64,000 nt of DNA from an uncultured Mycobacteriaceae bacterium (GCA_902826815.1 CADEGF010000021.1:32090-96089), one strand, 5' to 3'. Positions 9,816 to 19,945 are shown, counted from the stretch's first letter. Numbers and translations are program-made. Notes: a model not told the origin generated them from the letters alone.

Positions 9816-10886
9816 CTACGGGATGGGGTACGGCCAGGGGTTGGGCTTGCACGTCTTGCCGTCCGCTTTGACCCATTCCGGATCGAAGCGGGAGTTGTCG
9901 TTATCGCTCGTCGAGAACGTCTGCTGCATCATCACCGGCGCCAACTGCCCGTTCTCGCCGCACGGCTCGTGGTGCTCATACCCGATGGCGTGGCCGACCT
10001 CGTGGTTGATCAGGTACTGCCGGTAGGCGCCCACATCGCCCTGGAACGGCACGGCGCCGCGCACCCAGCGGGCCTCGTTGATGAACACCCTCGGTTGGCC
10101 GTCAGGCCCGTAGACCGGGTTGTAGCAGGATGTTTCGATCGGTATCTCGTAGCCACAGCCCTCTCGCAAGGTCATCGGCGAGGTCAGCGAAACCCGGAAA
10201 TCGGGGTCACCGCCATCGATCCGGGTGAAGCCGAACTGCGGGTTGTGCGTCCAGCTCTTCGGGTTGCCGAGCGTCTGGCTCACCATCCTGGCGAAGTTGT
10301 CGTCACCACCGAACGTCGCGGTGTCGATACCGTCCTCGACCTCGACGGTGTAGGTGAACGTCTTGGTGGTGCCTTCGCCGACCTTGGGGTCGCTGCCTGG
10401 CACGATATGCCACGTCTTTTCGCCCGCCTCGGTGTAAGGCCCCCCGTCGGGCAGGATGCCGGTCGGCAGGTTGGCGTCGAACTGCGTCAGCCCTTTCGGC
10501 GGTGCTCCGACGATCGAGGTACTGGCCGCGCCGATGGTCGGCGGCCCCTGCGCGGGTCCCTGTTCCTCCTCAGGGCTGGGCACGCTCGTGCCCGTGACCG
10601 TCGTATAGACCACCCACACCGTCAGTGCGACCAGCGCAGGCAGCGCGTAGGCGCGCCAGCCGTACGTCGAGAGGAACCGGCCGAGCCAGGTCTGCTTGCG
10701 CCACCTGCGCCGCTGGTCCCGATTGGCCCGTGGCCGCCCTGACCCCTCGGCGAGGGGGTCGCGCTGAGCGCGCAGCGGCTCGCGCCACTCGTCGCGCAGC
10801 ACGGGAACCCGACCCCCGCCGGCCTCCGGGTCGCGACGCGGCTGGCCTCCGGCGCTCCGCGTGCGACGCCCCGGCTCGTAGGTCAC
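9816..10886 (-). CDS. DUF3152 membrane-anchored protein with a metzincin-type zinc motif
   Basis: A 356-residue protein (Rv3207c position). A long basic cytoplasmic N terminus (about 70 residues) precedes one membrane segment (YALPALVALTVWVVYTTV) and an extracellular DUF3152 domain. Near the C terminus is HEVGHAIGYEHH, a full HExxHxxGxxH zinc signature as in metzincin proteases, with the catalytic Glu present. Four or more cysteines in the outer domain may form disulphides. A secreted-side metallopeptidase is the natural inference, but I know of no confirmed substrate. GTG start at 10886. Confidence 0.8.
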   Translation of the reverse strand: MTYEPGRRTRSAGGQPRRDPEAGGGRVPVLRDEWREPLRAQRDPLAEGSGRPRANRDQRRRWRKQTWLGRFLSTYGWRAYALPALVALTVWVVYTTVTGTSVPSPEEEQGPAQGPPTIGAASTSIVGAPPKGLTQFDANLPTGILPDGGPYTEAGEKTWHIVPGSDPKVGEGTTKTFTYTVEVEDGIDTATFGGDDNFARMVSQTLGNPKSWTHNPQFGFTRIDGGDPDFRVSLTSPMTLREGCGYEIPIETSCYNPVYGPDGQPRVFINEARWVRGAVPFQGDVGAYRQYLINHEVGHAIGYEHHEPCGENGQLAPVMMQQTFSTSDNDNSRFDPEWVKADGKTCKPNPWPYPIP

Positions 10887-10927
10887 GCAGAACAGGATGG
10901 CATAGACCGTGCTCCTCGCACTTCTGA

Positions 10928-11915
<988 letters not shown>

Positions 11916-12093
11916 GCTTGACCCTTTCCAAAGTCGTCTGCCGTCGTAGGCGTTCTTACGAGAAAGGCTAGTGGACCCGTTCCAGTGAACTGAGTCCGGA
12001 CCGTTACCAACACGCTGGGCGCTAGACCTCATCTGTCACTTCCGCCTCGATAGCATCAGGCCTGCATCACTCGAACTGACGAGGATTACGCGC

Positions 12094-12816
12094 ATGAACA
12101 GGCCTTCTTCACCCTGGATGACCGGTGACCGCCGTGACGTCGACGACGAGTTCGGCGACGTCGAAGACTACGACGCGTACGCCGACTACGACGACGAATA
12201 CGAGGACGACGACTACGACGACACCGGATACGACGACGGCGACGTCCGGTTCTACACCGAGCAGGACGACCGTAAGTGGCTGTGGGTGGCCAGCGTCGCG
12301 GGCATCGTGTTGCTCATCGCCGTCGCGGGCACGCTGATGATCCTGTCCGGCGGTGACAGCGGTACCACGTCGGCGACGGTGTCGTCGTCGACCAGCAAGG
12401 CCGCCCCGTACCCCAGCAATGCGCCGTCCCGGCTGCCCTCGGCCACTGCGCTGCCGCCGGAGACCATCACCAGCGTGACGCCGACCGCCGCGCCGCCGAG
12501 TGCGATCGCGGAGCCGACGGAGGCCGCACCGCCGCCTGCGGCCGACCCCCGCACGGTCACCTACACCGTGACCGGCAACCGTCAGCTGTTCGATCTGATC
12601 ACGATCATCTACACCGACCAGCAGGGCGCGCTGCAGACCGACGTCAACGTCGCGCTGCCGTGGACAAAGCAGGTGACGCTTGATCCGGGTGTCGAGCTCA
12701 GCTCGGTCACCGCGACCAGCGTGGCCGGCCAGCTCAACTGCTCCATCACCGATGGGGCGGGTGCGACGCTGGCCACACAGAACAGCAACACGATCATCGC
12801 CAACTGCACCCGCTGA
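12094..12816 (+). CDS. Membrane-anchored MmpS-like protein with acidic N terminus
   Basis: 240 residues in four parts: a very acidic Asp/Tyr-rich cytoplasmic tail (residues about 12-60, many DYD/DDE repeats), one membrane helix (WVASVAGIVLLIAVAGTLMIL), a Thr/Ser/Pro/Ala-rich linker, and a C-terminal domain of about 90 residues. That domain (VTYTVTGNRQLFDLITIIYTD, then LPWTKQV and two Cys) resembles the extracellular domain of MmpS proteins that partner MmpL lipid transporters. No mmpL gene is next to it. It occupies the position of Rv3209. Function unknown. Confidence 0.78.
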   Translation: MNRPSSPWMTGDRRDVDDEFGDVEDYDAYADYDDEYEDDDYDDTGYDDGDVRFYTEQDDRKWLWVASVAGIVLLIAVAGTLMILSGGDSGTTSATVSSSTSKAAPYPSNAPSRLPSATALPPETITSVTPTAAPPSAIAEPTEAAPPPAADPRTVTYTVTGNRQLFDLITIIYTDQQGALQTDVNVALPWTKQVTLDPGVELSSVTATSVAGQLNCSITDGAGATLATQNSNTIIANCTR

Positions 12817-12822
12817 GCGGGG

Positions 12823-13527
12823 TCAGGCCAGACCCAGCTCCTTCATGCGGGTGCTGTGGGTGTGCTGTAAGCGTTCGAAGAAATCGGTCAGCTGACCCAG
12901 TCCCCCGGCGCCCGAGACCACCAGGTCGACGAGCTCGTCGCGGTCGGCGAGGACGAACTGGGCCTGGGTGATGGCCTCGCCGAGCAGCCGGCGCGACCAC
13001 AATGCCAGCCGGTGACGCTGCCTCTGGCTGCCCGTGACCGCCGCCCGTACCTCGGCGACGACGAACTGCGAGTGGCCGGTTTCGGCCAGCACCGAGCGCA
13101 CCACATCGGCGACCTCGTCCGGCAGCACGTCGGCGATCTCGAGGTAGAAGTCGGCTGCCAGCGCATCACCGATGTAGGTCTTGACCAGCGCCTCCAGCCA
13201 CGTGCTCGGGGTGGTGAGCCGGTGATAGTTCTCCAGCGCGGGCGCATACCGCGTCATCGCCGCGACCACGTCGACGCCCCGCTGTTCCAGCGCGTCGTGG
13301 AGCAACTCGTAGTGATTCATCTCCGCCGCCGCCATGCTGGCCATGTTGATCCGGCCGAGCAGGTTGGGGGCCATCCGCGCCTCGTCCGTGAGCCGGTAGA
13401 AGGCGGCCACCTCGCCGTACGCAAGGAGTGCGAACAGCTCGGTGACGCCGGGATGGTGGGCCGACACGCCTGACGTCGCCGAGGTGGCGATGCGCTCAGA
13501 AGATGTCGCAGGCTGCGTCGAACTCAT
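12823..13527 (-). CDS. Ferritin-like fold protein (Rv3210c-like)
   Basis: A 234-residue all-helical protein with Glu and Glu-x-x-His patterns of a ferritin-like four-helix bundle (EVAAFYRL, AAAEMNHYELLHDAL, ADFYLEIADVLPDEV, ETGHSQF). This suggests a di-metal site related to tRNA hydroxylase MiaE-like and rubrerythrin-like proteins. The start at ATG 13527 (MSSTQPATS) is preferred; in-frame sequence upstream to 13587 is open but not domain-like. Convergent with the MmpS-like gene, six bases apart. Confidence 0.75.
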   Translation of the reverse strand: MSSTQPATSSERIATSATSGVSAHHPGVTELFALLAYGEVAAFYRLTDEARMAPNLLGRINMASMAAAEMNHYELLHDALEQRGVDVVAAMTRYAPALENYHRLTTPSTWLEALVKTYIGDALAADFYLEIADVLPDEVADVVRSVLAETGHSQFVVAEVRAAVTGSQRQRHRLALWSRRLLGEAITQAQFVLADRDELVDLVVSGAGGLGQLTDFFERLQHTHSTRMKELGLA

Positions 13528-13581
13528 GGGGCCAACTGTAGTCGGCGAGCGCCGGGCCGCCCGGCCGGCAAACGCTCGCGG

Positions 13582-13587
13582 TATCAT
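13582..13587 (+). promoter_or_regulatory. Candidate -10 box for rhlE
   Basis: TATCAT fits the mycobacterial SigA -10 consensus and lies about 165 bp before the rhlE start. No good -35 is seen, which is common for these promoters. If used, the transcript has a leader of about 155 nt. Confidence 0.35.
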
Positions 13588-13630
13588 GGGTGCAGGCGGT
13601 GGCCGTAGACAGCGGCTCGCTACCTAAGAA

Positions 13631-13726
13631 ATGTGCGTGCACGACAGTTGGCCCGCCTACCTCAGCGCAGGGCCCCGCGAAGTTTTCTCGACATACTCGT
13701 GCGCGCGTGACGCTAACGAGGAATGA
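13631..13726 (+). CDS. Possible leader peptide (uORF) upstream of rhlE
   Basis: An ATG opens a 31-codon frame beginning MCVHDSWPAY and ending ARDANEE, wholly inside the long rhlE leader and stopping 24 bp before the helicase start. A second Cys occurs near the end. The ribosome-binding site is weak. It could be a regulatory leader peptide, or chance. Confidence 0.25.
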   Translation: MCVHDSWPAYLSAGPREVFSTYSCARDANEE

Positions 13727-13750
13727 ATCGAAAGGCTTCGTCTACCAAGC

Positions 13751-15214
13751 ATGACCGCACTCAATCCAACATTTGCCAAACTCGGAGTTCGCGACGAAAT
13801 AGTCCGCGCACTGTCCGAAGACGGCAAAGAACATACCTTTGCCATTCAAGAGCTGACCCTGCCGCTGGCGATGGCGGGCGACGACCTCATCGGACAGGCG
13901 CGAACCGGCATGGGCAAGACCCTCGCCTTCGGTGTGCCCCTGCTGCAAACGATCACCACCGACGCCGAACGCCCACTTGCCGGCGCCCCACGCGCGCTCG
14001 TCGTGGTGCCCACCCGCGAACTCTGCCTACAGGTCTACGGTGACCTCGCGCTCGCCGCGAAGTACCTCACCGTTGGCGACCGCAAGCTGTCCGTCGTGTC
14101 CATCTACGGCGGCCGCGCCTACGAACCGCAGATCGACGCGCTGCGCGCAGGCGCCGATGTCGTCGTCGGCACTCCGGGTCGCCTGCTCGACCTCGCCCAG
14201 CAGGGCCACCTGCAACTCGGCGGCATCTCCGTGCTGGTGCTCGACGAGGCCGACGAGATGCTCGACCTCGGCTTCCTGCCTGATATCGAGCGCATCCTCC
14301 GCCTCACCCCGGATACCCGGCAGTCGATGCTGTTCTCCGCGACGATGCCGGACCCGATCATCACGCTGGCCCGCAGCTTCATGAACCAGCCGACCCACAT
14401 CCGCGCCGAGTCGGCGGCATCGTCGGCCGTGCACACCACCACCGACCAGTTCGCCTACCGCGCCCACGCATTGGACAAGGTCGAGATGGTCAGCCGGTTG
14501 CTGCAGGCCCGCGGCCGCGGCGCCACGATGATCTTCACCCGCACCAAGCGCACCGCGCAGAAGGTGTCCGACGAGCTCGGCGAGCGCGGCTTCAAGGTCG
14601 GCGCCGTACACGGTGACCTCAACCAGAGCGCCCGCGAGAAGGCTCTCAAGGCATTCCGCACCGGTGAGATCGACGTGCTGGTGGCCACCGACGTGGCCGC
14701 CCGCGGTATCGACATCGACGACGTCACCCACGTCATCAACTACCAGATTCCCGAGGACGAGCAGGCCTACGTACACCGCATCGGCCGCACCGGTCGCGCC
14801 GGTAAGAGCGGCGTCGCGGTCACCCTGATCGACTGGGATGAACTGGCCCGCTGGGAGATGATCGACAAAGCGCTCGGACTCGGTCATCCGGATCCCGCCG
14901 AAACCTATTCCAGCTCACCGCATTTGTACGAGGAGCTGGACATCCCGATCGACGCGGCGGGCAGGATCGGTCCGGCACGGGCCGCCAAGGCCGCCAAACG
15001 TCCTCCGCGCGACGCCGCCGAGGCGCCCGCCCGCACTCGCACCAAGTCGCGTCGACGCACCCGCGGCGGTAAGCCGGTGAGCGGTCACCCGACGGCTGAC
15101 AAGCCCGCCGAGACATCGGAGAACGGCGACAAACCCGCCGCAGACGGCGAAGGCGCCGCGCGCAAGCGTCGTCGTCGCCGTCCGCGCAAGGCTGCCGCGA
15201 CCACCGCCAACTGA
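13751..15214 (+). CDS. rhlE: DEAD-box ATP-dependent RNA helicase
   Basis: 487 residues with all the DEAD-box motifs: Q motif with FAIQELTLPLAM, Walker A variant ARTGMGKT, PTREL, TPGR, DEAD (VLDEADEMLDLGF), SAT, then ATDVAARGIDIDD and HRIGRTGRAG in the second RecA domain. The C-terminal 80 residues are Lys/Arg/Ala-rich and end with KRRRRRPRK, a likely RNA-binding tail. It unwinds RNA in ribosome assembly or mRNA decay. The position matches Rv3211 (rhlE). The next gene begins 17 bp after its stop. Confidence 0.93.
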   Translation: MTALNPTFAKLGVRDEIVRALSEDGKEHTFAIQELTLPLAMAGDDLIGQARTGMGKTLAFGVPLLQTITTDAERPLAGAPRALVVVPTRELCLQVYGDLALAAKYLTVGDRKLSVVSIYGGRAYEPQIDALRAGADVVVGTPGRLLDLAQQGHLQLGGISVLVLDEADEMLDLGFLPDIERILRLTPDTRQSMLFSATMPDPIITLARSFMNQPTHIRAESAASSAVHTTTDQFAYRAHALDKVEMVSRLLQARGRGATMIFTRTKRTAQKVSDELGERGFKVGAVHGDLNQSAREKALKAFRTGEIDVLVATDVAARGIDIDDVTHVINYQIPEDEQAYVHRIGRTGRAGKSGVAVTLIDWDELARWEMIDKALGLGHPDPAETYSSSPHLYEELDIPIDAAGRIGPARAAKAAKRPPRDAAEAPARTRTKSRRRTRGGKPVSGHPTADKPAETSENGDKPAADGEGAARKRRRRRPRKAAATTAN

Positions 15215-15231
15215 CCAGGTCCCACCAGCAG

Positions 15232-16452
15232 ATGGTCAAACCCGAGCGGCGTACCAGGGCCGACCTGATAGCCGCCGCGGCGATCGCCGTTGCGGTCGCC
15301 GTCGTCGCCGCATTGATCTGGTGGACCAGTGATGCGCGGGCCACCGTCAGCAGGCCCGCGGCATCGCCGGTGAAGACGCTCGCACCCGCCAAGGCCGTTC
15401 CGGCGTCGCTGCGGGAGCTGTGGAACGCACCAAGCCCGAAGACGACGGCGCCGGTGCTGGCCGGCGGAAGCATAGTGACAGGCGACGGCCACGAGGTCGA
15501 CGGGCGCGACCCGTCGACGGGGTCTGTGCTGTGGAGCTACGCGCGCGACCTCGACCTGTGCGGCGTCACCTCGGTGTACAGCTACGCGGTCGCGGTCTAT
15601 CCCGACAGCCGCGGATGCGGCCAGGTGAGCACCATCGACGGGCAGACCGGTACTCGCGGTCCCAGCCGGACCGCCTACAGCGACCCGCACGTGACGCTGT
15701 CCACCGACGGCACCACGGTGCTGGCGGCGGGCGACAGCAGGCTCGAACTGTGGCGCTCCGACATGGTCCGGATGATCAGCTACGGCACGCTCGACGCGAA
15801 GATCAAACCCGGTGTGCCAGGCCCGGTGCTGTGCAAGCTGACGTCGGCGGCGGCCAGCACGTCGGCGGTATCGGTGCTCGAGGCCTGCCCGGATCAGCCC
15901 GACCTGCGGCTGACGGTGTTGCAGCCCGCCAAGGAAGAGGACACCCCCGACGTCAAGTACGTACCGCTGCCCGACGTCAAGGAGGACTCCGGCGCCCGGG
16001 TCGTCGCAGTGTCCGAAACCACTACCGCCGTCTACGTTCCGACACCGAGGCCGTCGCTGATGATCATCGACGAGACCGGTTCGACGACGGCCAATCTGCC
16101 GCTGCCCAAGCCCCCGTCGCCCGAGGCGGCCGCAACCCGGCCAGGCGACGTCATCACGTGGTGGACGGGCGACGCGGTGCTCGTGTTCTCCGCCAGCGGC
16201 ATGCAGTACCGGTACACCGTCGGTCCGGTCGACGCCCACGTGCCCGTCGGCCCTGCGACAATGATGGCCGGGCGACTGATCATCCCGGTCAGCGACGGCA
16301 TCGGTGTCTACGACCCGACGACCGGCGTCAACGAACGCTTCATCCCGCTGCGGCGCGAGCCTTCCAAGGCGGCCGTGGTGCCCGGCGTGGCCGGTTCGGT
16401 CCTGCTGGAGCAGCGCGGCGGCACCCTCGCGGCGCTGGGCGCGGGCACCTAG
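15232..16452 (+). CDS. Membrane-anchored or exported beta-propeller-like protein (Rv3212-like)
   Basis: 406 residues. An N-terminal membrane segment (LIAAAAIAVAVAVVAALIWW) is followed by an extracellular Ala/Val-rich domain with repeating patterns such as GRDPSTGSVLWSY that recall PQQ-type beta-propeller blades. Paired cysteines may form disulphides. It lies 17 bp after rhlE, probably in one transcript. Its TAG stop shares the palindrome CTAG with the stop of the convergent ParA gene. Function unknown. Confidence 0.72.
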   Translation: MVKPERRTRADLIAAAAIAVAVAVVAALIWWTSDARATVSRPAASPVKTLAPAKAVPASLRELWNAPSPKTTAPVLAGGSIVTGDGHEVDGRDPSTGSVLWSYARDLDLCGVTSVYSYAVAVYPDSRGCGQVSTIDGQTGTRGPSRTAYSDPHVTLSTDGTTVLAAGDSRLELWRSDMVRMISYGTLDAKIKPGVPGPVLCKLTSAAASTSAVSVLEACPDQPDLRLTVLQPAKEEDTPDVKYVPLPDVKEDSGARVVAVSETTTAVYVPTPRPSLMIIDETGSTTANLPLPKPPSPEAAATRPGDVITWWTGDAVLVFSASGMQYRYTVGPVDAHVPVGPATMMAGRLIIPVSDGIGVYDPTTGVNERFIPLRREPSKAAVVPGVAGSVLLEQRGGTLAALGAGT

Positions 16453-17252
16453 ACGTCCGGCGCGAACGTCGCCAGCTCTTTGCCCGACTTCCAGTGTTTG
16501 AGCAGCGCGCCCGCCAACTCCCGGTATGCGGCCGCGCCCTTGTTCTTTTTTCCCGCCAGCACCGAGGCGCCCGACGCGGTGGCCTCGGCAAACCGCACGG
16601 TGCGCGGTATCGGCGGCGCCAGCACCGCCAGCTCGTAGCGGTCGGCGACGTCGAGCAGCACGTCGCGGCTGTGGGTGGTGCGTGAGTCGTACAGCGTGGG
16701 CAGGGCGCCGAGAAGGGTCAGATCGGCGTTGGTGATCTGCTGAACGTCGTTGATGGTCCGCAGGAACTGGCCGACCCCGCGATGAGCGAGCGTCTCGCAC
16801 TGCAGCGGCACGATCACGTCGTCGGCGGCGGTCAGCCCATTCAGGGTGAGCACGCCAAGCGACGGCGGGCAGTCGATGATCACCACCTCGAAATCGCCGC
16901 TGACCTTCGCAAGCGCACGTTTGAGCGCGTATTCGCGGCCGGCCCGCATCAATAGCATCGCCTCCGCGCCTGCCAGGTCGATGTTGGCAGGCAGCAGTGC
17001 CATTCCCTCAGCCGTCGACACCACCGCCGCCGACGGCTCGACCTCGCCGAGCAACACCTCGTGGATCGACACCGACAGCTTGTCGGGATCCTGGCCGAGC
17101 GAGAACGTCAGACAACCCTGCGGGTCGAGGTCGACGAGCAGCACCCGTCGACCCTTCTCCGTCATCGCAGCACCCAACGACGCCACCGTCGTCGTCTTGG
17201 CTACCCCACCCTTTTGATTGGCGACCGCAAGTACTCGCGTCACGCCGTCCAT
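16449..17252 (-). CDS. ParA/Soj family ATPase
   Basis: A 267-residue deviant Walker A ATPase: NQKGGVAKTTT holds the signature lysine, then LLVDLDPQG and VIIDCPPSLG. These proteins form ATP-dependent dimers that position DNA or protein cargo. No parB gene is adjacent, so this is not the chromosome-origin parAB pair but an orphan ParA equivalent to Rv3213c. ATG at 17252 (MDGVTRVLAVANQKGG) gives the family length; a GTG three codons later is possible. Confidence 0.88.
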   Translation of the reverse strand: MDGVTRVLAVANQKGGVAKTTTVASLGAAMTEKGRRVLLVDLDPQGCLTFSLGQDPDKLSVSIHEVLLGEVEPSAAVVSTAEGMALLPANIDLAGAEAMLLMRAGREYALKRALAKVSGDFEVVIIDCPPSLGVLTLNGLTAADDVIVPLQCETLAHRGVGQFLRTINDVQQITNADLTLLGALPTLYDSRTTHSRDVLLDVADRYELAVLAPPIPRTVRFAEATASGASVLAGKKNKGAAAYRELAGALLKHWKSGKELATFAPDV

Positions 17253-17304
17253 ACAAGCACGACATCGGCCACGTTGACGCACCGCGTGGGGCAGAATCGG
17301 CACG

Positions 17305-17916
17305 GTGAGTGTCGTGCAGCACCGGCTGCTTCTGCTGCGACACGGCGAGACCGAGTGGTCCCGGAGCGGTAAGCACACCAGCCGCACCGACCTCGACCTC
17401 ACCGAAACCGGTCGCGGTCAGGCGAAATCGGCAGGCGAGACGATCGCCCAGCTGAACCTGGACAACCCGTACATCATCTGCAGCCCGCGTAAACGTGCCA
17501 TCGTGACCGCCGACCTGGCCGGGCTCCACGTCGATGAGGTGAATCCGCTCATCAGCGAATGGGATTACGGCGACTACGAGGGCGTGACCACCCCGGAGAT
17601 CCGCGAGTCCGTACCGAACTGGCTGGTCTGGACCCACGGCTGTCCAGGCGGCGAAACGACCGCCGCGGTATGTGAACGCGCCGACCGGGCGATCGCGCTG
17701 GCGTTGGAACACATGCAGACTCGCGATGTCGTCTTCGTCGGACACGGGCACTTCTCCCGCGCGGTCATCACCCGCTGGGTCGAGTTGCCCGTATACGAAG
17801 GGATCCGGTTCGCAATGGCCGCCGCGTCCATCGCCATATGCGGGTACGAACACGGCGCGCGCCAGCTCAGCGCACTCGGCTTGACCGGATACCCGAACCC
17901 GACCGTGTTCACGTGA
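17305..17916 (+). CDS. gpm2: Histidine phosphatase (phosphoglycerate mutase-like, Rv3214 type)
   Basis: 203 residues of the histidine phosphatase superfamily: LLRHGETEW holds the phosphorylated His, SPRKRA supplies Arg, and FVGHGHF the second His. The M. tuberculosis orthologue, named gpm2 or entD, was shown to be an acid phosphatase rather than a true mutase. GTG start. Its stop overlaps the entC start as GTGA, and entC in turn overlaps the GNAT gene, so the three form one operon. Confidence 0.88.
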   Translation: MSVVQHRLLLLRHGETEWSRSGKHTSRTDLDLTETGRGQAKSAGETIAQLNLDNPYIICSPRKRAIVTADLAGLHVDEVNPLISEWDYGDYEGVTTPEIRESVPNWLVWTHGCPGGETTAAVCERADRAIALALEHMQTRDVVFVGHGHFSRAVITRWVELPVYEGIRFAMAAASIAICGYEHGARQLSALGLTGYPNPTVFT

Positions 17917-19010
17917 CGCGCGAGCCCGCGTTCGTCCTCGCCACCGCCGGCAGTGCCGTGGTCGCAGAAGGCGTGCACACCGCGTACAAGAGCATCGCGG
18001 ACGCGCGGACATCGCTGACCTCGCACAGCACTCCGATCATCGTGGGCGCCTTGCCTTTTGATATATCCAGGCCGCCCGCGTTGATCCGGCCACAGGACGT
18101 GGCGTTCCTCGATGCGCTGCCAACGTGGCCGTTGCGGCCGCTGCCCGCGGTGCGCGTCGTCGAGACGCTTCCTGAGCCCGCCGAGCACCGCGCCAGGGTC
18201 GCCGCGGCTCTACAGCGGTTGCGGAACCCGGCGATCGACCTGCACAAGGTGGTGCTCGCGCGCGCGTTGCGGCTTGCCGCCGACGGCCCGCTCGATGCGC
18301 GCACCATCGTCGACCGCCTCGTCACCGCCGACCCGGCGACGAATGCCTATCTCGCCGACCTGACGGCGGCGGGCGCTGACTATTCGGGGACGGTGCTGAT
18401 CGGTGCCAGCCCAGAGCTGCTGGTGGCCCGCCACGGTGAGCGAGTGGTCTGCGCACCGTTCGCGGGCTCGGCGCCGCGATCGCCGGATCCGGACGAGGAT
18501 CGCGCCAATGGCGAAGCGCTCGCCGCTTCGACCAAGAACCGCCACGAGCACGAACTGGTCGTCGACGCGATGCGCGAAGCCCTCGATCCGTTGTGTGTCG
18601 ACCTGCAAATCCCGTCGAGCCCTCAGCTGAGCCGCACCGCCGCAGTCTGGCACCTGTCCACCCCGATCAGCGGCCATTTGCGCGAAAAGTCAACGACTGC
18701 TTTGGATCTCGCAGTAGCCCTGCATCCGACCCCGGCGGTCGGCGGTTCACCCGCCGGTGCCGCCGCGGGCCTGATCGGCGAACTCGAGGGAGACCGCGGT
18801 TTCTACGCGGGTGCGGTGGGCTGGTGCGATCAGCGCGGCGACGGCCGCTGGGTGGTGGCGATCCGGGGCGCGCAGCTGTCGGCCGACCGCCGCACCGCCC
18901 TTGCGCACGCAGGCGGCGGAATCGTCGCCGAATCCGACCCCGACGACGAAGTCGACGAGACAACAACGAAATTCACCACGATTCTGTCCGCCCTGGAGGC
19001 GCAAGCATGA
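17913..19010 (+). CDS. entC: Isochorismate synthase (MenF/EntC family)
   Basis: 365 residues of the chorismate-utilising family. Conserved landmarks include KVVLARAL, GASPELLV, APFAGSAPRS, NRHEHELVVDAM with metal-binding Glu, and the C-terminal HPTPAVGGSPAGAA and FYAGAVGWCD. It converts chorismate to isochorismate for menaquinone or mycobactin (salicylate) synthesis. The GTG at 17913 overlaps the preceding stop; upstream sequence in frame belongs to gpm2. Confidence 0.88.
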   Translation: MTREPAFVLATAGSAVVAEGVHTAYKSIADARTSLTSHSTPIIVGALPFDISRPPALIRPQDVAFLDALPTWPLRPLPAVRVVETLPEPAEHRARVAAALQRLRNPAIDLHKVVLARALRLAADGPLDARTIVDRLVTADPATNAYLADLTAAGADYSGTVLIGASPELLVARHGERVVCAPFAGSAPRSPDPDEDRANGEALAASTKNRHEHELVVDAMREALDPLCVDLQIPSSPQLSRTAAVWHLSTPISGHLREKSTTALDLAVALHPTPAVGGSPAGAAAGLIGELEGDRGFYAGAVGWCDQRGDGRWVVAIRGAQLSADRRTALAHAGGGIVAESDPDDEVDETTTKFTTILSALEAQA

Positions 19011-19480
19011 TCATCCGGCGCGCTGTGCCCGGCGACGAGACGGAGCTCACGGCGATGATTCACGAGCTCGCCGAATTCGAGCGGGCCAGCGACGAGTGTA
19101 CGGTCACCGAAACACAGCTGCGCACAGCTCTTTTCGGACAGTCGCCGACGGTGCGGGCCCATATCGCCGAGATCGATGGTGAGGCGGCGGGGGGCGCGCT
19201 GTGGTTCCGCAGCTTCTCGACGTGGGACGGCGTCGCGGGCGTCTATCTGGAAGACCTGTTCGTCCGTCCGCAGTTCCGCCGACACGGGCTGGCAAGGGCG
19301 CTGCTGGCCACCCTGGCACGCGAATGCGTCGACAACGGCTACACCAGGCTGTCCTGGGCGGTGCTGGACTGGAACGTGAACGCGATCGCGCTCTACGACG
19401 CCGTCGGCGGCCGCCGGCAGAGCGACTGGATCACCTACCGGGTGTCGGGGTCGGAATTGTCCGCGCTCGCGGAGTCCTGA
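19007..19480 (+). CDS. GNAT family N-acetyltransferase
   Basis: 157 residues with the acetyl-CoA-binding motif VRPQFRRHGLARALLATLA and the typical C-terminal NVNAIALYDAVGGRR. It resembles diamine/spermidine-type acetyltransferases (YLEDLFVRPQFRRHG). ATG overlaps the entC stop (ATGA). Substrate unknown. The 3' end overlaps the convergent membrane-protein gene by 46 bp. Confidence 0.85.
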   Translation: MIIRRAVPGDETELTAMIHELAEFERASDECTVTETQLRTALFGQSPTVRAHIAEIDGEAAGGALWFRSFSTWDGVAGVYLEDLFVRPQFRRHGLARALLATLARECVDNGYTRLSWAVLDWNVNAIALYDAVGGRRQSDWITYRVSGSELSALAES

Positions 19481-19908
19481 GCGCCCAACCACTGCACGGC
19501 CGACGGGCTGAACAACAACACCAGCGTGACGAGCGCGAAGATGCCGACACCGATGCCGTAGAGCCACTGCTGGGAACCGACGGCGATGTACCAAGACACC
19601 GGCAACAGCAGCAGCTGCGCGAACACCGCGACGCCACGCCCCCACCGACGGCCCGTCCACAGCGCCCAGCCCGCAGCCAGCACGGCGCCGCCGATGATCG
19701 CGAACCAGGCTGCGGTGCCGAATTTGTTCATGCCTGCCTCGTCGCCGCCCCCGAGGGCGCTGATGACGTAGACGACCGCCGCCAGCACGCCCACAGCCCC
19801 TTCGACTGCCACCAGCACGGCCGCCTGCCGAACCGTCGCCGGCGACGGGACTGTCACGGTCTGCGCTCCCGTCGGCGGCGATCTGTCACGTCCGTACGGT
19901 ACCGCCAT
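19435..19908 (-). CDS. Small integral membrane protein (Rv3217c-like)
   Basis: 157 residues with four predicted membrane helices (AAVLVAVEGAVGVLAAVVYVI, AAWFAIIGGAVLAAGWAL, GVAVFAQLLLLPVSWYI, LYGIGVGIFALVTLVLLF). It has no known catalytic motif and occupies the Rv3217c position. ATG at 19908, next to the hairpin that ends the IS remnant. Confidence 0.8.
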   Translation of the reverse strand: MAVPYGRDRSPPTGAQTVTVPSPATVRQAAVLVAVEGAVGVLAAVVYVISALGGGDEAGMNKFGTAAWFAIIGGAVLAAGWALWTGRRWGRGVAVFAQLLLLPVSWYIAVGSQQWLYGIGVGIFALVTLVLLFSPSAVQWLGAQDSASADNSDPDTR

Positions 19909-19918
19909 CTGTGACTTC

Positions 19919-19940
19919 GCTGACGGTTGGAGCCGTCAGC
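19919..19940 (-). repeat. Hairpin at the 3' end of the tnpB remnant
   Basis: Arms GCTGACGG (19919-19926) and CCGTCAGC (19933-19940) flank TTGGAG. The hairpin begins six bases after the TAA that would end tnpB. In IS605 elements this position holds the right-end recognition hairpin and the omega-RNA scaffold. Confidence 0.55.
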
Positions 19941-19945
19941 TTCTT

